Translations under genes and position numbers: made by a program
Shown here: one piece after another, positions 1-9,048 of the stretch
How positions within the stretch are numbered: position 1 is the stretch's first letter
Layout: each line of letters begins with the position of its first letter
The notes under the pieces: generated by a model
Told to the model about the DNA's origin: nothing
What the model saw: only the letters and a program-made list of their open reading frames with translations
The model's database searches: none
DNA from: Trichomonas vaginalis G3
Lineage: Eukaryota > Parabasalia > Trichomonadida > Trichomonadidae
NCBI RefSeq assembly: GCF_026262505.1
Contig: NC_067207.1
Location: 17,328,082-17,392,081, forward strand
Reading direction: 5' to 3'
Length of the DNA stretch: 64,000 nucleotides

Positions 1-483
1 CAAAATAAGCTAATGAGGTATAAATATAATGATAAAGAATATTTAATTTCATGGAATCAATGGAGTCATAATCAAAGACCTCATAAACGAGAAGAAGAAA
101 TTGAAAATAATGAAATGGAAATCATTGATGACATTAAAGAGGATGGAATTCCTAAATTTTGTAGAAAAACCTTTAGAACTAAGTTAGGAGCATATAAACG
201 TAGAGTATTAAATCCTGAATATCTTAAACATCAATTTAAAAAGGAAGACTGTGAATTATTAAACGTTAATGAATATGAAAATGCTAAATCAAAACTGAGA
301 TATAAATATATTGGAAGTGATGAAAGGTGTAAAGATAAAGATAAAGTTTATTCAGTTTCATATAATAACTGGCACACGTTGGGGATAAGAAAACATTTAG
401 GAGATTATGGTAAAAGTTCTGAATTCTTCAAATCTAGTATGTATGAGAGAGTAAAAGAAATCAGATATAATTATCATTCATGA
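1..483 (+). CDS. TIR-encoded repeat-domain protein, 5' truncated by window
   Basis: Left-TIR copy of the gene at 38326-38913. The frame is already open at base 1, so the first ATG at 13 is internal; the protein lacks its first 35 or so residues here. It keeps the second of two related segments with the pattern LNPEYLKHQFKKEDCELLN followed by a basic YKY stretch and an aromatic NNWH. See the full-length copy for discussion. Confidence 0.7.
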   Translation, partial: QNKLMRYKYNDKEYLISWNQWSHNQRPHKREEEIENNEMEIIDDIKEDGIPKFCRKTFRTKLGAYKRRVLNPEYLKHQFKKEDCELLNVNEYENAKSKLRYKYIGSDERCKDKDKVYSVSYNNWHTLGIRKHLGDYGKSSEFFKSSMYERVKEIRYNYHS

Positions 484-560
484 ATGAAAAATAAACTTTA
501 AAAATTCATGTCTTACATTTTTTGAATAATTTATTTTTTTAATTCGTATGAAAATGAGTG
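1..560 (+). repeat. P1 left terminal inverted repeat (partial)
   Basis: Read in reverse complement, it matches 38249-38808 base for base over the parts compared. The match stops just inside the start codons of the two first internal genes (548 and 38261), after the shared ATGAAAATGAGTG. The outer part is outside the window. Confidence 0.9.
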
Positions 561-840
561 GATCAAGATTCGTAACCGTCAATCAATTAATGGATGTTCT
601 TTCACCAATTCTTGAAAATGTTAAACAAGTAGATGTTTATTTCGATGATTATGTAGAAAGTATATATTATAAAGGTAAGTTTAATATTAAACCTATTGCT
701 TTTGCATTTGATAATAAATTAATTGAAAATGCAAAAATTTGGGAATTAATTCCAGATATTGAATTTATAACAAATATTAATGATAAATGGTTTAAACGAA
801 TTCCAACCACAAAAGTTCTTTGTAAATTAATGATCAAAAC
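548..840 (+). pseudogene. P1 gene split by P2 insertion, 5' part
   Basis: The 5' half of a hypothetical P1 gene starts at ATG 548 behind a T-rich promoter-like run ending AATTCGT. The second ATG at 554 is also possible. The frame runs as far as the 5-bp target duplication AAAAC (836-840), where P2 begins. It resumes in the same frame at 21893 after P2, so the uninterrupted gene would be about 161 codons. No family is recognised. The N-terminal half has alternating hydrophobic and acidic residues, and the C-terminal half is a Lys/Glu-rich helix. Open reading through the P2 poly(A) terminus would only add lysines. Confidence 0.8.
836..840. repeat. P2 target-site duplication, left copy (AAAAC)
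   Basis: AAAAC here and at 21888-21892 directly flank the mirrored P2 ends. Removing P2 plus one copy rejoins an open frame. Confidence 0.75.
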
Positions 841-860
841 AAAAAAAAAAAAAAAAAAAA

Positions 861-945
861 GGTAGTGGGGCTTCCAGGCACTTCGTGCCCTCTAGCCCTG
901 AAGATGTTTAGTATAAATGAAGTTTTTATTCGGAGGGCTTCCAGG
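861..945. repeat. GC-rich hairpins at the P2 left end
   Basis: Just inside the poly(A) end, GGCACTTCGTGCC forms a 5-bp stem with a TTC loop, and GGGCTTCCAGGAGC follows. The mirror is at about 21780-21870. They belong to the small hairpin family described in the findings. Confidence 0.55.
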
Positions 946-1030
946 AGCTTTTCACAAATTATATATGTTTTCATGTTTTGTCACTTTTCTGTCACTTTTC
1001 GGGTAAAAACATTTTTATTATTATATATAA

Positions 1031-1849
1031 ATGAATTTTACAAAACCACCGTTACCGTTCTTTGGAAATAAGAGTAGATGTAAAGATATTATATTGAGAG
1101 AACTTAAGAAACTACCGAATGGTCTAACATTTGTAGATTTGTTCGGTGGAAGTTTCTATATATCCCATTTATGTCATACAATATTCCCAGACTCAAAGAT
1201 TATATGCAATGACTTCGACAACTATATGGACCGTCTCAAACATATACCAGACACAAACAATATATTGAAAGAGTTAAAAGAAAAGATACCTATAGGTAAG
1301 ATGGAACGTATACCATTAGATAACAAAAATATTGTGAGAGAGGTTTTGAAAAAAGCAGAATATATAGACTGGGATAGTATATCTGCTAGACTATTATATA
1401 GTGGTGCTATAAGAGTTCATGACATTGAAACACTTATGTCAAAAGTTTTATATCTTAACTATACAAATGTTTTCAAAGAGGACATAGAAAAATATATTGA
1501 GGGTATAGAGTTTGTGAGATGTCATTGGACAGATTTGTATGAAAAATATAAAGACAAGGAAAATGTTTTCTTTATAGTGGACCCGCCGTTCTATAACACA
1601 TGGGATTTTCAATACCAAGTAGACTGGACTTTGAGAGACTCTTTAGAAACTTTAGACGTTTTACATAACCATCCATGCTTTTACTTTACATCCGATAAAA
1701 GTGGTTTGGAAAGTGTCATGAGATGGTTAGAGGACATACATGACTATGAGTTTAGATACGATAAGATAGAATATGAGAGAGGTCCTATAAACTGGAGAAA
1801 GTGTCATAACAAAGAAATTTTATTGGTAAGTAAATGTGGTTTGAAATAG
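1031..1849 (+). CDS. D12-class adenine-specific DNA methyltransferase (left copy)
   Basis: A 272-residue protein with the N-terminal PLPFFGNKS block of Dam-like enzymes near residues 6-14. A SAM-binding FVDLFGGS follows at about 35-42, and the catalytic DPPF is near residue 185. Order and spacing fit N6-adenine methyltransferases of the D12 (Dam) class, which methylate adenine in short duplex sites using S-adenosylmethionine. No restriction partner is nearby, so it may mark element DNA rather than form a restriction system. It is the outermost gene of each P2 arm and is preceded by TTTTTATTATTATATATAA. The frame is intact in both arms. Confidence 0.8.
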   Translation: MNFTKPPLPFFGNKSRCKDIILRELKKLPNGLTFVDLFGGSFYISHLCHTIFPDSKIICNDFDNYMDRLKHIPDTNNILKELKEKIPIGKMERIPLDNKNIVREVLKKAEYIDWDSISARLLYSGAIRVHDIETLMSKVLYLNYTNVFKEDIEKYIEGIEFVRCHWTDLYEKYKDKENVFFIVDPPFYNTWDFQYQVDWTLRDSLETLDVLHNHPCFYFTSDKSGLESVMRWLEDIHDYEFRYDKIEYERGPINWRKCHNKEILLVSKCGLK

Positions 1850-1965
1850 GACTACTTGTTTTAGGTTTTTTCCATTGTGTCATTTACTTATTTGACGTGG
1901 CAGAAAGATATAGAGAATATGAAGATGAACCAATGCCTGCAAATGTCCAGTATATGTACTCGTAA
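1834..1965 (+). CDS. Small single-span membrane protein (left copy)
   Basis: A 43-residue ORF that starts at ATG 1834, inside the last codons of the methyltransferase gene, and ends at TAA 1963-1965. Residues 2-20 form one hydrophobic stretch (WFEIGLLVLGFFHCVIYLF); the rest is charged. It is too short for most ORF callers, but the frame is kept in the other arm (20766-20897), which supports a real gene. No family is recognised. It could be a small virion or host-membrane protein. Confidence 0.5.
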   Translation: MWFEIGLLVLGFFHCVIYLFDVAERYREYEDEPMPANVQYMYS

Positions 1966-1988
1966 GAGATATTTTTATCTAATATTAA

Positions 1989-2351
1989 ATGGACGCACAG
2001 AACTTAGCGAATGCACAGCAACCTGGACAACCAAACCCAGAGAATATTCCAAATGAAGTTAGAATACAAACTGCAATGGCAAACTATGGTCAAGTGCCAA
2101 CAGATGTACAAATGCAAACTGCCATGTCAAATGACGCTGCGTTAGGTTTGCCACCATGGTATGCAAATATGAGATGGAAAGAGTTTTATACAAACCCTGA
2201 AGTGGGATATAAACAACTCTATGCAGATGACGCGAACACAGGAGTTGACCCAGAGTATGTTTTCTACCAGAGGAGAAATAGAATGTATGAGCTCCAGTTA
2301 AAGAATGCAATGGAACTCAACAGGAAACGTAAGAGACTAGGCGGACATTAG
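1989..2351 (+). CDS. Hypothetical Gln/Asn-rich protein (left copy)
   Basis: A 120-residue protein of unknown function. The first 50 residues are Gln/Pro/Asn-rich and contain a doubled VRIQTAMANYGQ / VQMQTAMSNDAA segment. The C-terminus is basic (NRKRKRLGGH). It starts at ATG 1989 behind ATTTTTATCTAATATTAA, the promoter-like motif seen before several P2 genes. The right copy at 20380-20742 is intact and nearly identical. Its position among virion-type genes suggests a small structural or DNA-binding protein, but this is a guess. Confidence 0.6.
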   Translation: MDAQNLANAQQPGQPNPENIPNEVRIQTAMANYGQVPTDVQMQTAMSNDAALGLPPWYANMRWKEFYTNPEVGYKQLYADDANTGVDPEYVFYQRRNRMYELQLKNAMELNRKRKRLGGH

Positions 2352-2369
2352 ATTTTTACATATAGTAAA

Positions 2370-2612
2370 ATGGGTTTCTTTGGAAGAATAGGAAACTTCT
2401 TTCGAAATGTTGGAAGAGGTATATGGAATGGAATAAAATCTGTCGGAAGAGGAATTTGGAACGGAGTCAAAAATATTGGTAAAAGAGTAGGTCAGTTTGT
2501 TGGTATTATACCTAAAGACCCTGAACCAGAAGAACAAGCTCCTGTTATACAACAGCCTGAACCTGCACCACAGTCTAGTTGGCAACCAAATCCAACACCT
2601 CAACCGTATTAA
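2370..2612 (+). CDS. Small amphipathic protein with proline-rich tail (left copy)
   Basis: An 80-residue protein. Residues 1-45 repeat the pattern GxxxNVGRGIWNGxKSVGRGIWNG, giving an amphipathic, Gly- and basic-rich helix. Residues 48-80 are Pro/Gln/Glu-rich. Such N-terminal amphipathic helices recall the membrane-active or DNA-condensing minor virion proteins of adenoviruses and Polintons (pVI/pX-like), but sequence alone does not prove this. It follows the 1989 gene by 18 bases, and its 3' end lies two bases from the end of the convergent gene at 2615. The right copy at 20119-20361 is intact. Confidence 0.6.
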   Translation: MGFFGRIGNFFRNVGRGIWNGIKSVGRGIWNGVKNIGKRVGQFVGIIPKDPEPEEQAPVIQQPEPAPQSSWQPNPTPQPY

Positions 2613-2614
2613 AA

Positions 2615-3463
2615 TCATATTTTTACCGTTCGATAGTAGTTGTATATGAAACTAAGTTCTAAGTAAAACGCATGGTATAATGGAACTATTCTCTTTCTTC
2701 CATCTGTTGTAAACCATACTTGAAAGTCTGAAATACTTCCACTCGGTGGTTCATATAGCTTTGTAGGTTTTTCGTAAAAGTCATTTGCCAAGCATAAAAA
2801 AGAGTTTTGTGCACCAGAAAATGAAGCATGAACTATAATAGCATCTGAGTCGAAAACATTTTCATATGTTCCATTAGGGTTTTCGACTTCATAAAAGTTC
2901 GGGTGTACTGGATATGCTGCAGGCTGATTTAACATCCTCAGAAATCTATGCCATGCCAAGTTGTTATATTTTGTAGAAATATAAACGTTTTCTCCAAGGT
3001 CTTCTATTCTATTGATTTTAACAGTTGCATTTTTCCTGTCATATATAATATCGAGATGGTACTCTCCTTCGTCAATGTTGTACTGTTTTGCATATTCGAG
3101 GTAGATATCGTTTATTTTTTCTTGAAAAGCTTGAAGAGTTGTTTCTAAGTTTACAAGCAAATTCACTTGTAAAAGTTTTCCCTGTTCAAATTTCTCATAC
3201 GTATGTTTTTCTTTGTTATAGTATCGAATTTCAAAAGCGACCGTAAATGGGAAACCATGTATGGCTTCTGAAATGAACTTCATTCTACGAAAGCCAATAG
3301 CTTTTGTGACGGATGGGTCTCTTAGCCATCTCAATGGGTAGTCAAAACGATAGCCTTCATGCTTTACGGTCTCTGTCTCAAACTTTTGACCGACATTCGT
3401 AAAAAGTTCATCTAATGGTTTAGTTGTAGCAACTCTTGAATTTTCTTTTTCTATTGAAAGCAT
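2615..3463 (-). CDS. Minor-capsid-like protein, paralogue 1 (left copy)
   Basis: A 282-residue intact protein. It is paralogous to the gene at 7858-8716: both share YRFDYP(L/I)RWL, KAIGFRR near residues 45-65, a central VHASFS segment, and a C-terminus with SDFQVWFTT(D/N)G followed by YLELSFIYNY. The C-terminal pattern (FxxWF, short charged turn, then a beta-rich hydrophobic end) also fits P1 27262-27741 and P3 49866-50717. I therefore infer a minor capsid or penton-type jelly-roll protein found in all three elements. It is read divergently from the fibre gene, with only 18 bases between the two start codons. Confidence 0.55.
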   Translation of the reverse strand: MLSIEKENSRVATTKPLDELFTNVGQKFETETVKHEGYRFDYPLRWLRDPSVTKAIGFRRMKFISEAIHGFPFTVAFEIRYYNKEKHTYEKFEQGKLLQVNLLVNLETTLQAFQEKINDIYLEYAKQYNIDEGEYHLDIIYDRKNATVKINRIEDLGENVYISTKYNNLAWHRFLRMLNQPAAYPVHPNFYEVENPNGTYENVFDSDAIIVHASFSGAQNSFLCLANDFYEKPTKLYEPPSGSISDFQVWFTTDGRKRIVPLYHAFYLELSFIYNYYRTVKI

Positions 3464-3481
3464 ATTTTATCTAGAATAAAA
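3464..3481. promoter_or_regulatory. 18-bp bidirectional promoter candidate (P2 left)
   Basis: The whole gap between two divergent ATGs reads ATTTTATCTAGAATAAAA. It is nearly self-complementary around TCTAGA, so both genes see an A/T run plus TCTA just before their starts. The same sequence separates the mirrored genes at 19250-19267. Confidence 0.5.
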
Positions 3482-4944
3482 ATGTCGAAAGAAACAGCGT
3501 CTATGAGAGAAATACAACACAACCGACAACTCATTTTGCAAGCTCTAAATAAGAACACAACAAACTTTTCAAACTATTCTAAGATATCTGAGTCATTGAA
3601 AGAAGGAAACTTAAAACTGACATTAAACCTTTAACAGACGAGTTTCTGTTTCAAGACAGTAAGAACCATACTGTCTGTGTAAATCCAACAAAAGGAACTT
3701 TAAACGAGAAACCTATAGATGAACTTCTTTTGAAAGCAGATGTTGACAACAAAGCTGACAAAGAGTATGTCATTGAAAAAGTTCAAGAAGAACATGACAG
3801 AGCAGATGCAACATATGCAACGAAAGAACATACTCATCCTGAACTAGCGGACAAAACATATGTTGACAATAAAATGTCAAGTGAAGTGACAAGAGCTGAA
3901 AACGAATATTCTAAAAAGACTCATACACATACCATTGCAAATATTACAAACTTACAAGAAACCTTAAACAGGAAAAGTGACGTTGGACATACACATACCA
4001 TTGCAAATATTACAAACTTACAAGAAACCTTAAACAGTAAAAGTGCCGTTGGACATACACATACCATTGCAAATATTACAAACTTACAAGAAACCTTAAA
4101 CAGTAAAAGTGCCGTTGGACATACACATACCATTGCAAATATTACAAACTTACAAGAAACCTTAAACAGGAAAAGTGACGTTGGACATACACATACATCT
4201 TCTGAAATAACAGACTTAAACGTTAGCCTTGAAAAGAAGGCAGATAAGAACCATACACACGATTTCTTCGCAACTGTTGGTATAGAAAATATTGAAGGAA
4301 CGGTTGAAGAAACTGGTGGGGATGTATTAAATTGGAAACCTCCTAACTTTCCACAAGGTTTAACATCGGATGAAGACATAACAACGATGAAATACACTAG
4401 ATGTAGAAATGTCTATGTCATGGAGGATGAAAACAAAGTTAAATTCACTGCTCAAGATTTATATGATAAAAAAGCTGACAAAACAGAGCTTCAAACATTA
4501 AAGATTGAAATACTTCAAACACTATATCCTATAGGTTCTATTTACACGTCAATGAACTCTACCAAACCAGAAGTAGTACTTGGTTTTGGAACTTGGACTC
4601 AAATAGTCGACAGGTTTTTGTATTGTGCAAACTCTTCAAAGGAAACAGGTGGAAGTAAAACGATTTCAGGTGCAAATTTACCTGCACACAGTCACTACAT
4701 AGATTTAGCTACATCTGAAGCAGGTTGGCATAAGCATAGATTTTGGGATTGGTCAGCAATGAAAAAAGGTAAAGGATATGATGTTAAAGACAACGTTCAG
4801 TTTGCTATAAATTGTTTCTGGGGTAGCACACAGGGAGAAGGAAACCATACACATCGCGTTTCAGGGTATACGCAAACAACGGGACAAAGTAAAGACTACA
4901 TGCCACCTTACATGACAGTTTACGCATGGTATAGAAATGCTTAG
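3482..4944 (+). pseudogene. Phage-like tail-fibre protein, frameshifted (left copy)
   Basis: An adhesion-type fibre of about 487 codons. The N-terminal domain is unknown. It is followed by KADVDNKADKEYV coiled-coil segments, then four 22-residue repeats of the HTHTIANITNLQETLN type (66-bp units, 3925-4193). The C-terminal tip has YPIGSIYTS, GTWTQIVDRFLY, HSHYIDL, HTHRVSGYTQTTG and PPYMTVYAW, the hallmarks of bacteriophage tail-fibre/collar tips whose HxH pairs bind metal. One base is missing at about 3629 relative to the right copy (CCC reduced to CC), which puts the first 50 codons out of frame. Its likely role is host attachment of the element's virion. Confidence 0.8.
3925..4193 (+). repeat. 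66-bp tandem repeats in fibre gene (left)
   Basis: Four nearly identical in-frame 66-bp units. Variant positions (RKSD versus SKSA) occur in the order D, A, A, D here. They occur in a different order in the right arm, so units have been exchanged by local recombination. Confidence 0.85.
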
Positions 4945-5897
4945 TCGTCATGTTCCACTTCTTTAGCATATTCGTCAGGAGTTGTCTTATATTTGTTAGG
5001 AACTGTCTTTGAAAGTATACCACCTTGAACCTTAACAAGTTTGAAACGAGGTCTGACAATAGTAGTTTTATCTTCTGCTTGCAGTCTGTACATTTTGCCA
5101 TGTTTGCCTAAAACTTCATAATATTCTCTTGTATACTTTCTTCTATTTTTACGAACACGAATGCGAGTACCTGTCGAGTTCCCATTGTTGTCATAGTCAA
5201 TAGTATTTTCATATGGGTCGCGTTTAGGTATTTCTATTTTTACTTTGTCACCTTTCTTAAGTTTGAAGCCTGGCATTCTTTCTTGTTTGTCTCTTTTGAC
5301 TAAACTATTAAATATATAGTCTTTCTCTAAGTCAGGGTTGTTTTTCATTTCTTCGGGGGAGTGGTTTCCCAAACCTTTTTGTTTACGGCTATTGTAAATA
5401 TTTAAAACTTGTCTCATCTTTGCCATGGAGAAGGTCTATATTTGTCGTCATATGACTTTCATTTGCTTCACCACCTTTGGTTGGTTTAAGTCTCTTAAGA
5501 TTTTTATACAACTGTCAATGACACCAAGAGCAGAATGGTTTTGGTCGACAATGAAATATTGGTTTACATTTTTTGAACGCAGATAGTTTTTAATATCGTC
5601 TGATTTGAAAGAATTTCACAGTCAGATGTCAGTTTGTGTTGGATGGTATTTGTCAACGAATATTGTCAAAGCAGTTTTCACATCTAAAATATTTTTGGAC
5701 CATAATGGTATGGCTTCACAGTATCTTGTGTTTTGACCAACAAATATTAACCAGTATGGAGGTCCATCTGTTCTAACTCTCGGAATGTTTTCCAAGATAT
5801 CCATAAACCAAGCATTTGGTGTTGAACTAAAGATTTTTACCATGAGTGCTTTCTTTGTCGCTTTAGAAACATAGGGGTCCTTGTTTGGATTCGTCAT
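4941..5897 (-). pseudogene. Polinton-type rve integrase, frameshifted (left copy)
   Basis: Left copy of the integrase that is nearly whole at 16844-17802. Relative to that copy it has a one-base insertion near 5636 (HPTKLTSD becomes HPTQTDI then stop), and a one-base loss near 5432 plus other small changes. The C-terminal 161 codons (4941-5426) remain open. The gene ends convergently with the fibre gene, overlapping it by four bases. See the right copy for domains. Confidence 0.8.
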
Positions 5898-5914
5898 TTT
5901 TTAACCCATAAGAA

Positions 5915-6311
5915 ATGGGTTTATTTGGCGCATTAGCAGGAGTTGCATCCAGATTTTTGCCCGCAGGGAACAATAGCCAGAGGTGTATTTGGAGTTGGAA
6001 GGAAGATTTTGAGTACATTAGGTATACTGAAAGAAAAGCACAACCTATTATACAAACTGTACAGAAAGGTTGGATGTAGCACGAATGCAGCAAATCTTAT
6101 TCCAAATCCTGAAACAAGAGGAAAAGTTCAAGGATGGATGGACAATGTAGGAAGACAAGTAGGAAACTATTATAACAAAGCAAATGACTACTATAACCAA
6201 GCAGGGCACTATATGGACCAAGGTGAAAGATTCTTTAACAGAGGATATAACCATGCACAACAATGGGTAAACAATAACCAACCGCAACCACCTCAAACTT
6301 GGGGAATGTAA
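5915..6311 (+). pseudogene. Amphipathic Gly/Ala-rich protein, frameshifted (left copy)
   Basis: Starts at ATG 5915 with MGLFGALAG, only 18 bases from the divergent integrase start. The first 15 codons match the right copy (16425-16826), then short indels near 5960 and 6040-6080 break the frame. The tail (NNQPQPPQTWGM) is intact. The right copy gives the 133-residue product. Confidence 0.65.
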
Positions 6312-6329
6312 AGTTTTTATGAGATGAAA

Positions 6330-6481
6330 ATGAACATACAGCATTGAGACAAATGGGTTCAAGATGGATTTGTCGGCTTCCAGCAGTTACACCACGTGTT
6401 TGTCAAGTCCTCCCTATACCTCAGGAAGTTTTAGACCGACTTAAAAAACCTAAACAACCAGTTGAAAACAAACCAAACTAA
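6330..6481 (+). pseudogene. Small basic protein, frameshifted (left copy)
   Basis: Left copy of the 51-codon gene at 16250-16405. One A is missing after ATGAAC, and three bases are missing in a CCA repeat. It stands between GAGATGAAA leader sequences that precede both this and the next gene. Confidence 0.5.
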
Positions 6482-6500
6482 AATTTTTTACTGAGATGAA

Positions 6501-7085
6501 ATGACCGAAGAAGTTGAAACGGTAGATTTGACACCACAAACAAAAAGTTCAGAACCATTGTCAAAACCTGTCAAAGAACTTACAGATGAAGAGAAAAATT
6601 CAATAATAGAAGGTGCCAGGTCTGGAAATGCAAACCCTAACTACAAAGTCACTTTTCATAGAAATGGAACGGCTAGTATCTCAAAAAAGAAACAAACTCT
6701 CACAAATAAAATATTGAAGTCTGAAGGAGTTTATGAGACAACAGATGGAAAAGTTTACTTCACTGACCAACAGTTCATTATAGAACATCTCATTGACTTA
6801 GAGTCGAAATATTCTAAACTTTACAACAAACACAAAAAGTTGAAAGGAAAACAAAAACAAATGGCATATGATATTTATGAAGATGTTGACGACACAACTA
6901 GACCAGCAAGTGAAGTAAAGTCAGCAGAACCGAAAAGTGACGAAAAACCAATAGAAGAAGGGAAGCCAATAGAAGAAGGGAAGCCAAAACCAAAGGTTAG
7001 TATTGAAACTAAACCAAGTCAACCTTCATTAGCTGGTATGGGTTGGCGTCAAAGACTTATGGTAGCTGGTGGTTACGTAAAGTAA
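6501..7085 (+). CDS. Hypothetical acidic/basic two-part protein (left copy)
   Basis: A 194-residue intact protein. The N-terminal region contains SIIEGARSGNANPNYKVTFHRNGTASISKKKQ. It continues with a coiled-coil stretch around 90-125 (IEHLIDLESKYSKLYNKHKKLKGKQ), a repeated PIEEGK linker and a basic C-terminus (WRQRLMVAGGYVK). The same architecture (SII..AR, short beta hairpin with a K-rich end, helix, basic PRRR or WRQR tail) occurs in P3 at 51048-51479 and in shorter form at 53600-53835. It is therefore a shared Polinton family of unknown function. The right copy is frameshifted. Confidence 0.6.
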   Translation: MTEEVETVDLTPQTKSSEPLSKPVKELTDEEKNSIIEGARSGNANPNYKVTFHRNGTASISKKKQTLTNKILKSEGVYETTDGKVYFTDQQFIIEHLIDLESKYSKLYNKHKKLKGKQKQMAYDIYEDVDDTTRPASEVKSAEPKSDEKPIEEGKPIEEGKPKPKVSIETKPSQPSLAGMGWRQRLMVAGGYVK

Positions 7086-7110
7086 AGGAAAAACATTTTT
7101 TTATTTTTAT

Positions 7111-7236
7111 TTGAACTGTACGCTGAGTTTTGTTGGAGAAGACCGTTGGGAAACTTGTTTGTTAGATGAGAAATATGAAATGGCATACCATTTAAAACAA
7201 AATATTTTTAAAAAACATTTTTTTATTTTATTTGAA
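7111..7236 (+). repeat. Partial duplication of the HNH gene 5' end
   Basis: A decayed copy of the first 20 or so codons of the next gene (ACGCTGAGT, GACCGTTGGGAAACTTG, ATGAGAAATATGAAAT). It is followed by GGCATACCATTTAAAAC, which matches the gene's own 3' end (about 7803-7825). It looks as if an upstream copy of the same gene was deleted down to its two ends. The right arm has the same arrangement at about 15500-15625. Confidence 0.6.
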
Positions 7237-7820
7237 ATGTACGCTGAGTTTGTTGGAACAGACCGTTGGGAAACTTGTTTGTTAGATGAGAAATATGAAA
7301 TTCACTGTTGTGAGTCATTTGAAGTCAGAAACAAAGAGACAAAAAGAGTTTTAAGCGAATGGGAGCGAAATAACGGATATACTACTATGAAGATGGTGGA
7401 AAACACTATTTTAAACATGTTGTCATTGCAACTCATTTTATACCGAATCCTAACAATTTACCTTTTGTAGACCATATAAACCGTATAAGAAACGACAATA
7501 GACTTGAGAACTTGCGTTGGGTCACTCGTTCTGAAAACAATAAGAACAAAAGCAAATTTCGAGATATTGTATTCGAATTTGTCGACGAACTAGAAGATGA
7601 AACAATTGAAATTACAGACTATGGCAAGCATACGCTTGAGTTTTACTACTATAGCGAAGAACAAGACTCTTTCTACTTTTATACCGGCGTAAACTATAGG
7701 AAATTACAAGTATGTTTTACTAAGGAAGGCTATGCTTATGTAAACGCTAGAGATGCAGATGGAAAATACGTTAGACTATATCTTAACAAATTCAAGAAGC
7801 TATATGGCATACCATTTTAA
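7237..7820 (+). pseudogene. HNH homing endonuclease, frameshifted (left copy)
   Basis: Starts at ATG 7237. The N-terminus has the NUMOD4-like pattern W..C..DEKYEI...FEVRNKETKRVL. It is followed by an HNH_3 core: KHVVIATHFIPNPNNLPFVDHIN then NRLENLRWVT, with His, Asn and the second His/Asn positions present. A C-terminal domain of about 90 residues (tyrosine-rich, beta) is unique. One G is missing at about 7390 (GGG to GG) relative to the right arm. It probably makes a site-specific cut and is itself a selfish gene within P2. Confidence 0.75.
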
Positions 7821-7857
7821 AACATTTTTTAAAACAGTATTTTTTTACATATATTAA

Positions 7858-8716
7858 ATTTCAGGTTGAAAAACAAAGAACAAAAGTAGCAGATACAAAA
7901 CCGTTAGACTATATCTTCACAAACGCTGGTAGGACAATATCAGATGAAGAAATTTCATCCCGAACATACAGGTTTGACTATCCAATTCGTTGGCTTCAAA
8001 GTCCTTCAGATGCAAAGGCAATAGGATTTAGAAGAGTTTTGTTTTCAAAAAGAACTAACGCATTTATGTTCGCAGTATATTTTCATGGTCAGTATAGAGG
8101 TTCTAATGGTCTAATAGACAAATTTGACGAAATGAGAATCTTTACAATTCGTTCAGACGAAAACCTTGAGAAGACTCTAAATGACTTTCAAACTCAAATG
8201 AACAAATATTATTGGGAATTTCAAGAAAAATACGACTCTTTACTAAATGGAACATACTATCTGAAGCTAGAATATGACAAGATGAACTCCACAGTTTCAT
8301 TTCAAAGGATTGAAAATAACCCTCCAAGAGATACACAGTTTTTATTTTGGGAAGTAGACAAACGTTCTTGGGCACAATTTCTTCGGTTACTAAACCAGAA
8401 CGAACCATTACCACCTGACGGTCCGTTTAAATTTATACGCCCACCAACAGATTTGACAGTTTATAGAAATGTGTTTGACCCTCAAAATGTCATGTGTCAT
8501 GCAAGTTTCAGTTCAAGCAACAACAGTTTTCTATGTATCGGTAAGGACTTTTATGACTTTGCTTCTAAATTCTACGAACCACCTAGTAACAGTTTCTCTG
8601 ACTTTCAAGTTTGGTTCACAACAAATGGTGTGCAACATATTATTCCATTGTACTATGACTTTTATCTCGAATTGTCTTTCATATATAACTACGGAAAAGT
8701 GCTGAAAAAGTATTGA
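7858..8716 (+). pseudogene. Minor-capsid-like protein, paralogue 2, start codon lost (left copy)
   Basis: A frame of about 285 codons equivalent to 14019-14878. The ATG present in the right copy is reduced to a lone A here (TTAAATTTCAGG). The rest is open to TGA 8714-8716. It shares YRFDYPIRWL, KAIGFRR, MCHASFSSSNNSFLC and SDFQVWFTTNG with the 2615-3463 protein. Two diverged paralogues per arm suggest two versions of one virion vertex or minor protein. Confidence 0.6.
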
Positions 8717-8807
8717 AAAATAATGTTTAGGGTAGAAGGTTAGATCTAACCTCTTTTCTAACATCGTAGAAAACTCATGAAAACAATTTATTTTTGTGAA
8801 TATGTAA

Positions 8808-8882
8808 GCGGCTCATAGCTCAGTGGTATGGGCTACCTCGTTAAAGGCGTCGAAGACCTCGGTTCAAATCCCGATTCGCGCA
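8808..8882 (+). tRNA. tRNA-like gene, degenerate cloverleaf (left copy)
   Basis: It has a consensus A box (TAGCTCAGTGG) and B box (GGTTCAAATCC) at normal tRNA distance, and ends at a T6 run, a Pol III terminator. The cloverleaf is poor: only three acceptor pairs form, and the T stem pairs only if its loop is eight bases. A TAA triplet falls in the anticodon region. I regard it as a tRNA-derived Pol III unit, not a proven functional tRNA. Confidence 0.45.
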
Positions 8883-8920
8883 GGTTTTTTCCTTTTATGC
8901 AGTGAAATTTCATGTACATA

Positions 8921-9044
8921 GGTTACTTTGGTGTTAGACCCTAGTGAAGAAAATAGAACGATATAAGTTTACATTTGTAAGGTTATTTTGGTGTTAGACC
9001 CTAGTGAAGAAAATAGAACGATATAAGTTTACATTTGTAAGGTT
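8921..9044 (+). repeat. Two 60-bp direct repeats
   Basis: Two copies differ only at ACTTTGG versus ATTTTGG. Each contains GGTGTTAGACCCTAGTG and AGAACGATATAAG. They lie between the tRNA-like gene and the 21-bp array. The mirrored pair is at 13691-13814. Confidence 0.85.
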
Positions 9045-9048
9045 GGAC

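Noticed and set aside
865-1071. 68-codon plus-strand ORF at the P2 left end
   Set aside because: It reads through the GC hairpins and upstream region of the methyltransferase gene, overlaps that gene, and has no coding character.
3921-4397. 158-codon minus-strand ORF opposite the fibre repeats (and the mirrored plus-strand one at 18334)
   Set aside because: Antisense shadow of the 66-bp repeats; repetitive CVCPTALLLFKVSCKFVIFAM text is a by-product.
3482-4944. Phage contamination of the assembly, suggested by the tail-fibre domains
   Set aside because: The gene sits inside mirrored Polinton arms, has the same AT-rich composition, and its tip is shared with P1, which carries a Polinton polymerase and KilA-N gene.
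8808-8882. A standard tRNA-Leu(UAA) gene
   Set aside because: A TAA triplet lies in the right area, but there is no long variable arm and the anticodon stem, acceptor stem and T stem do not pair.
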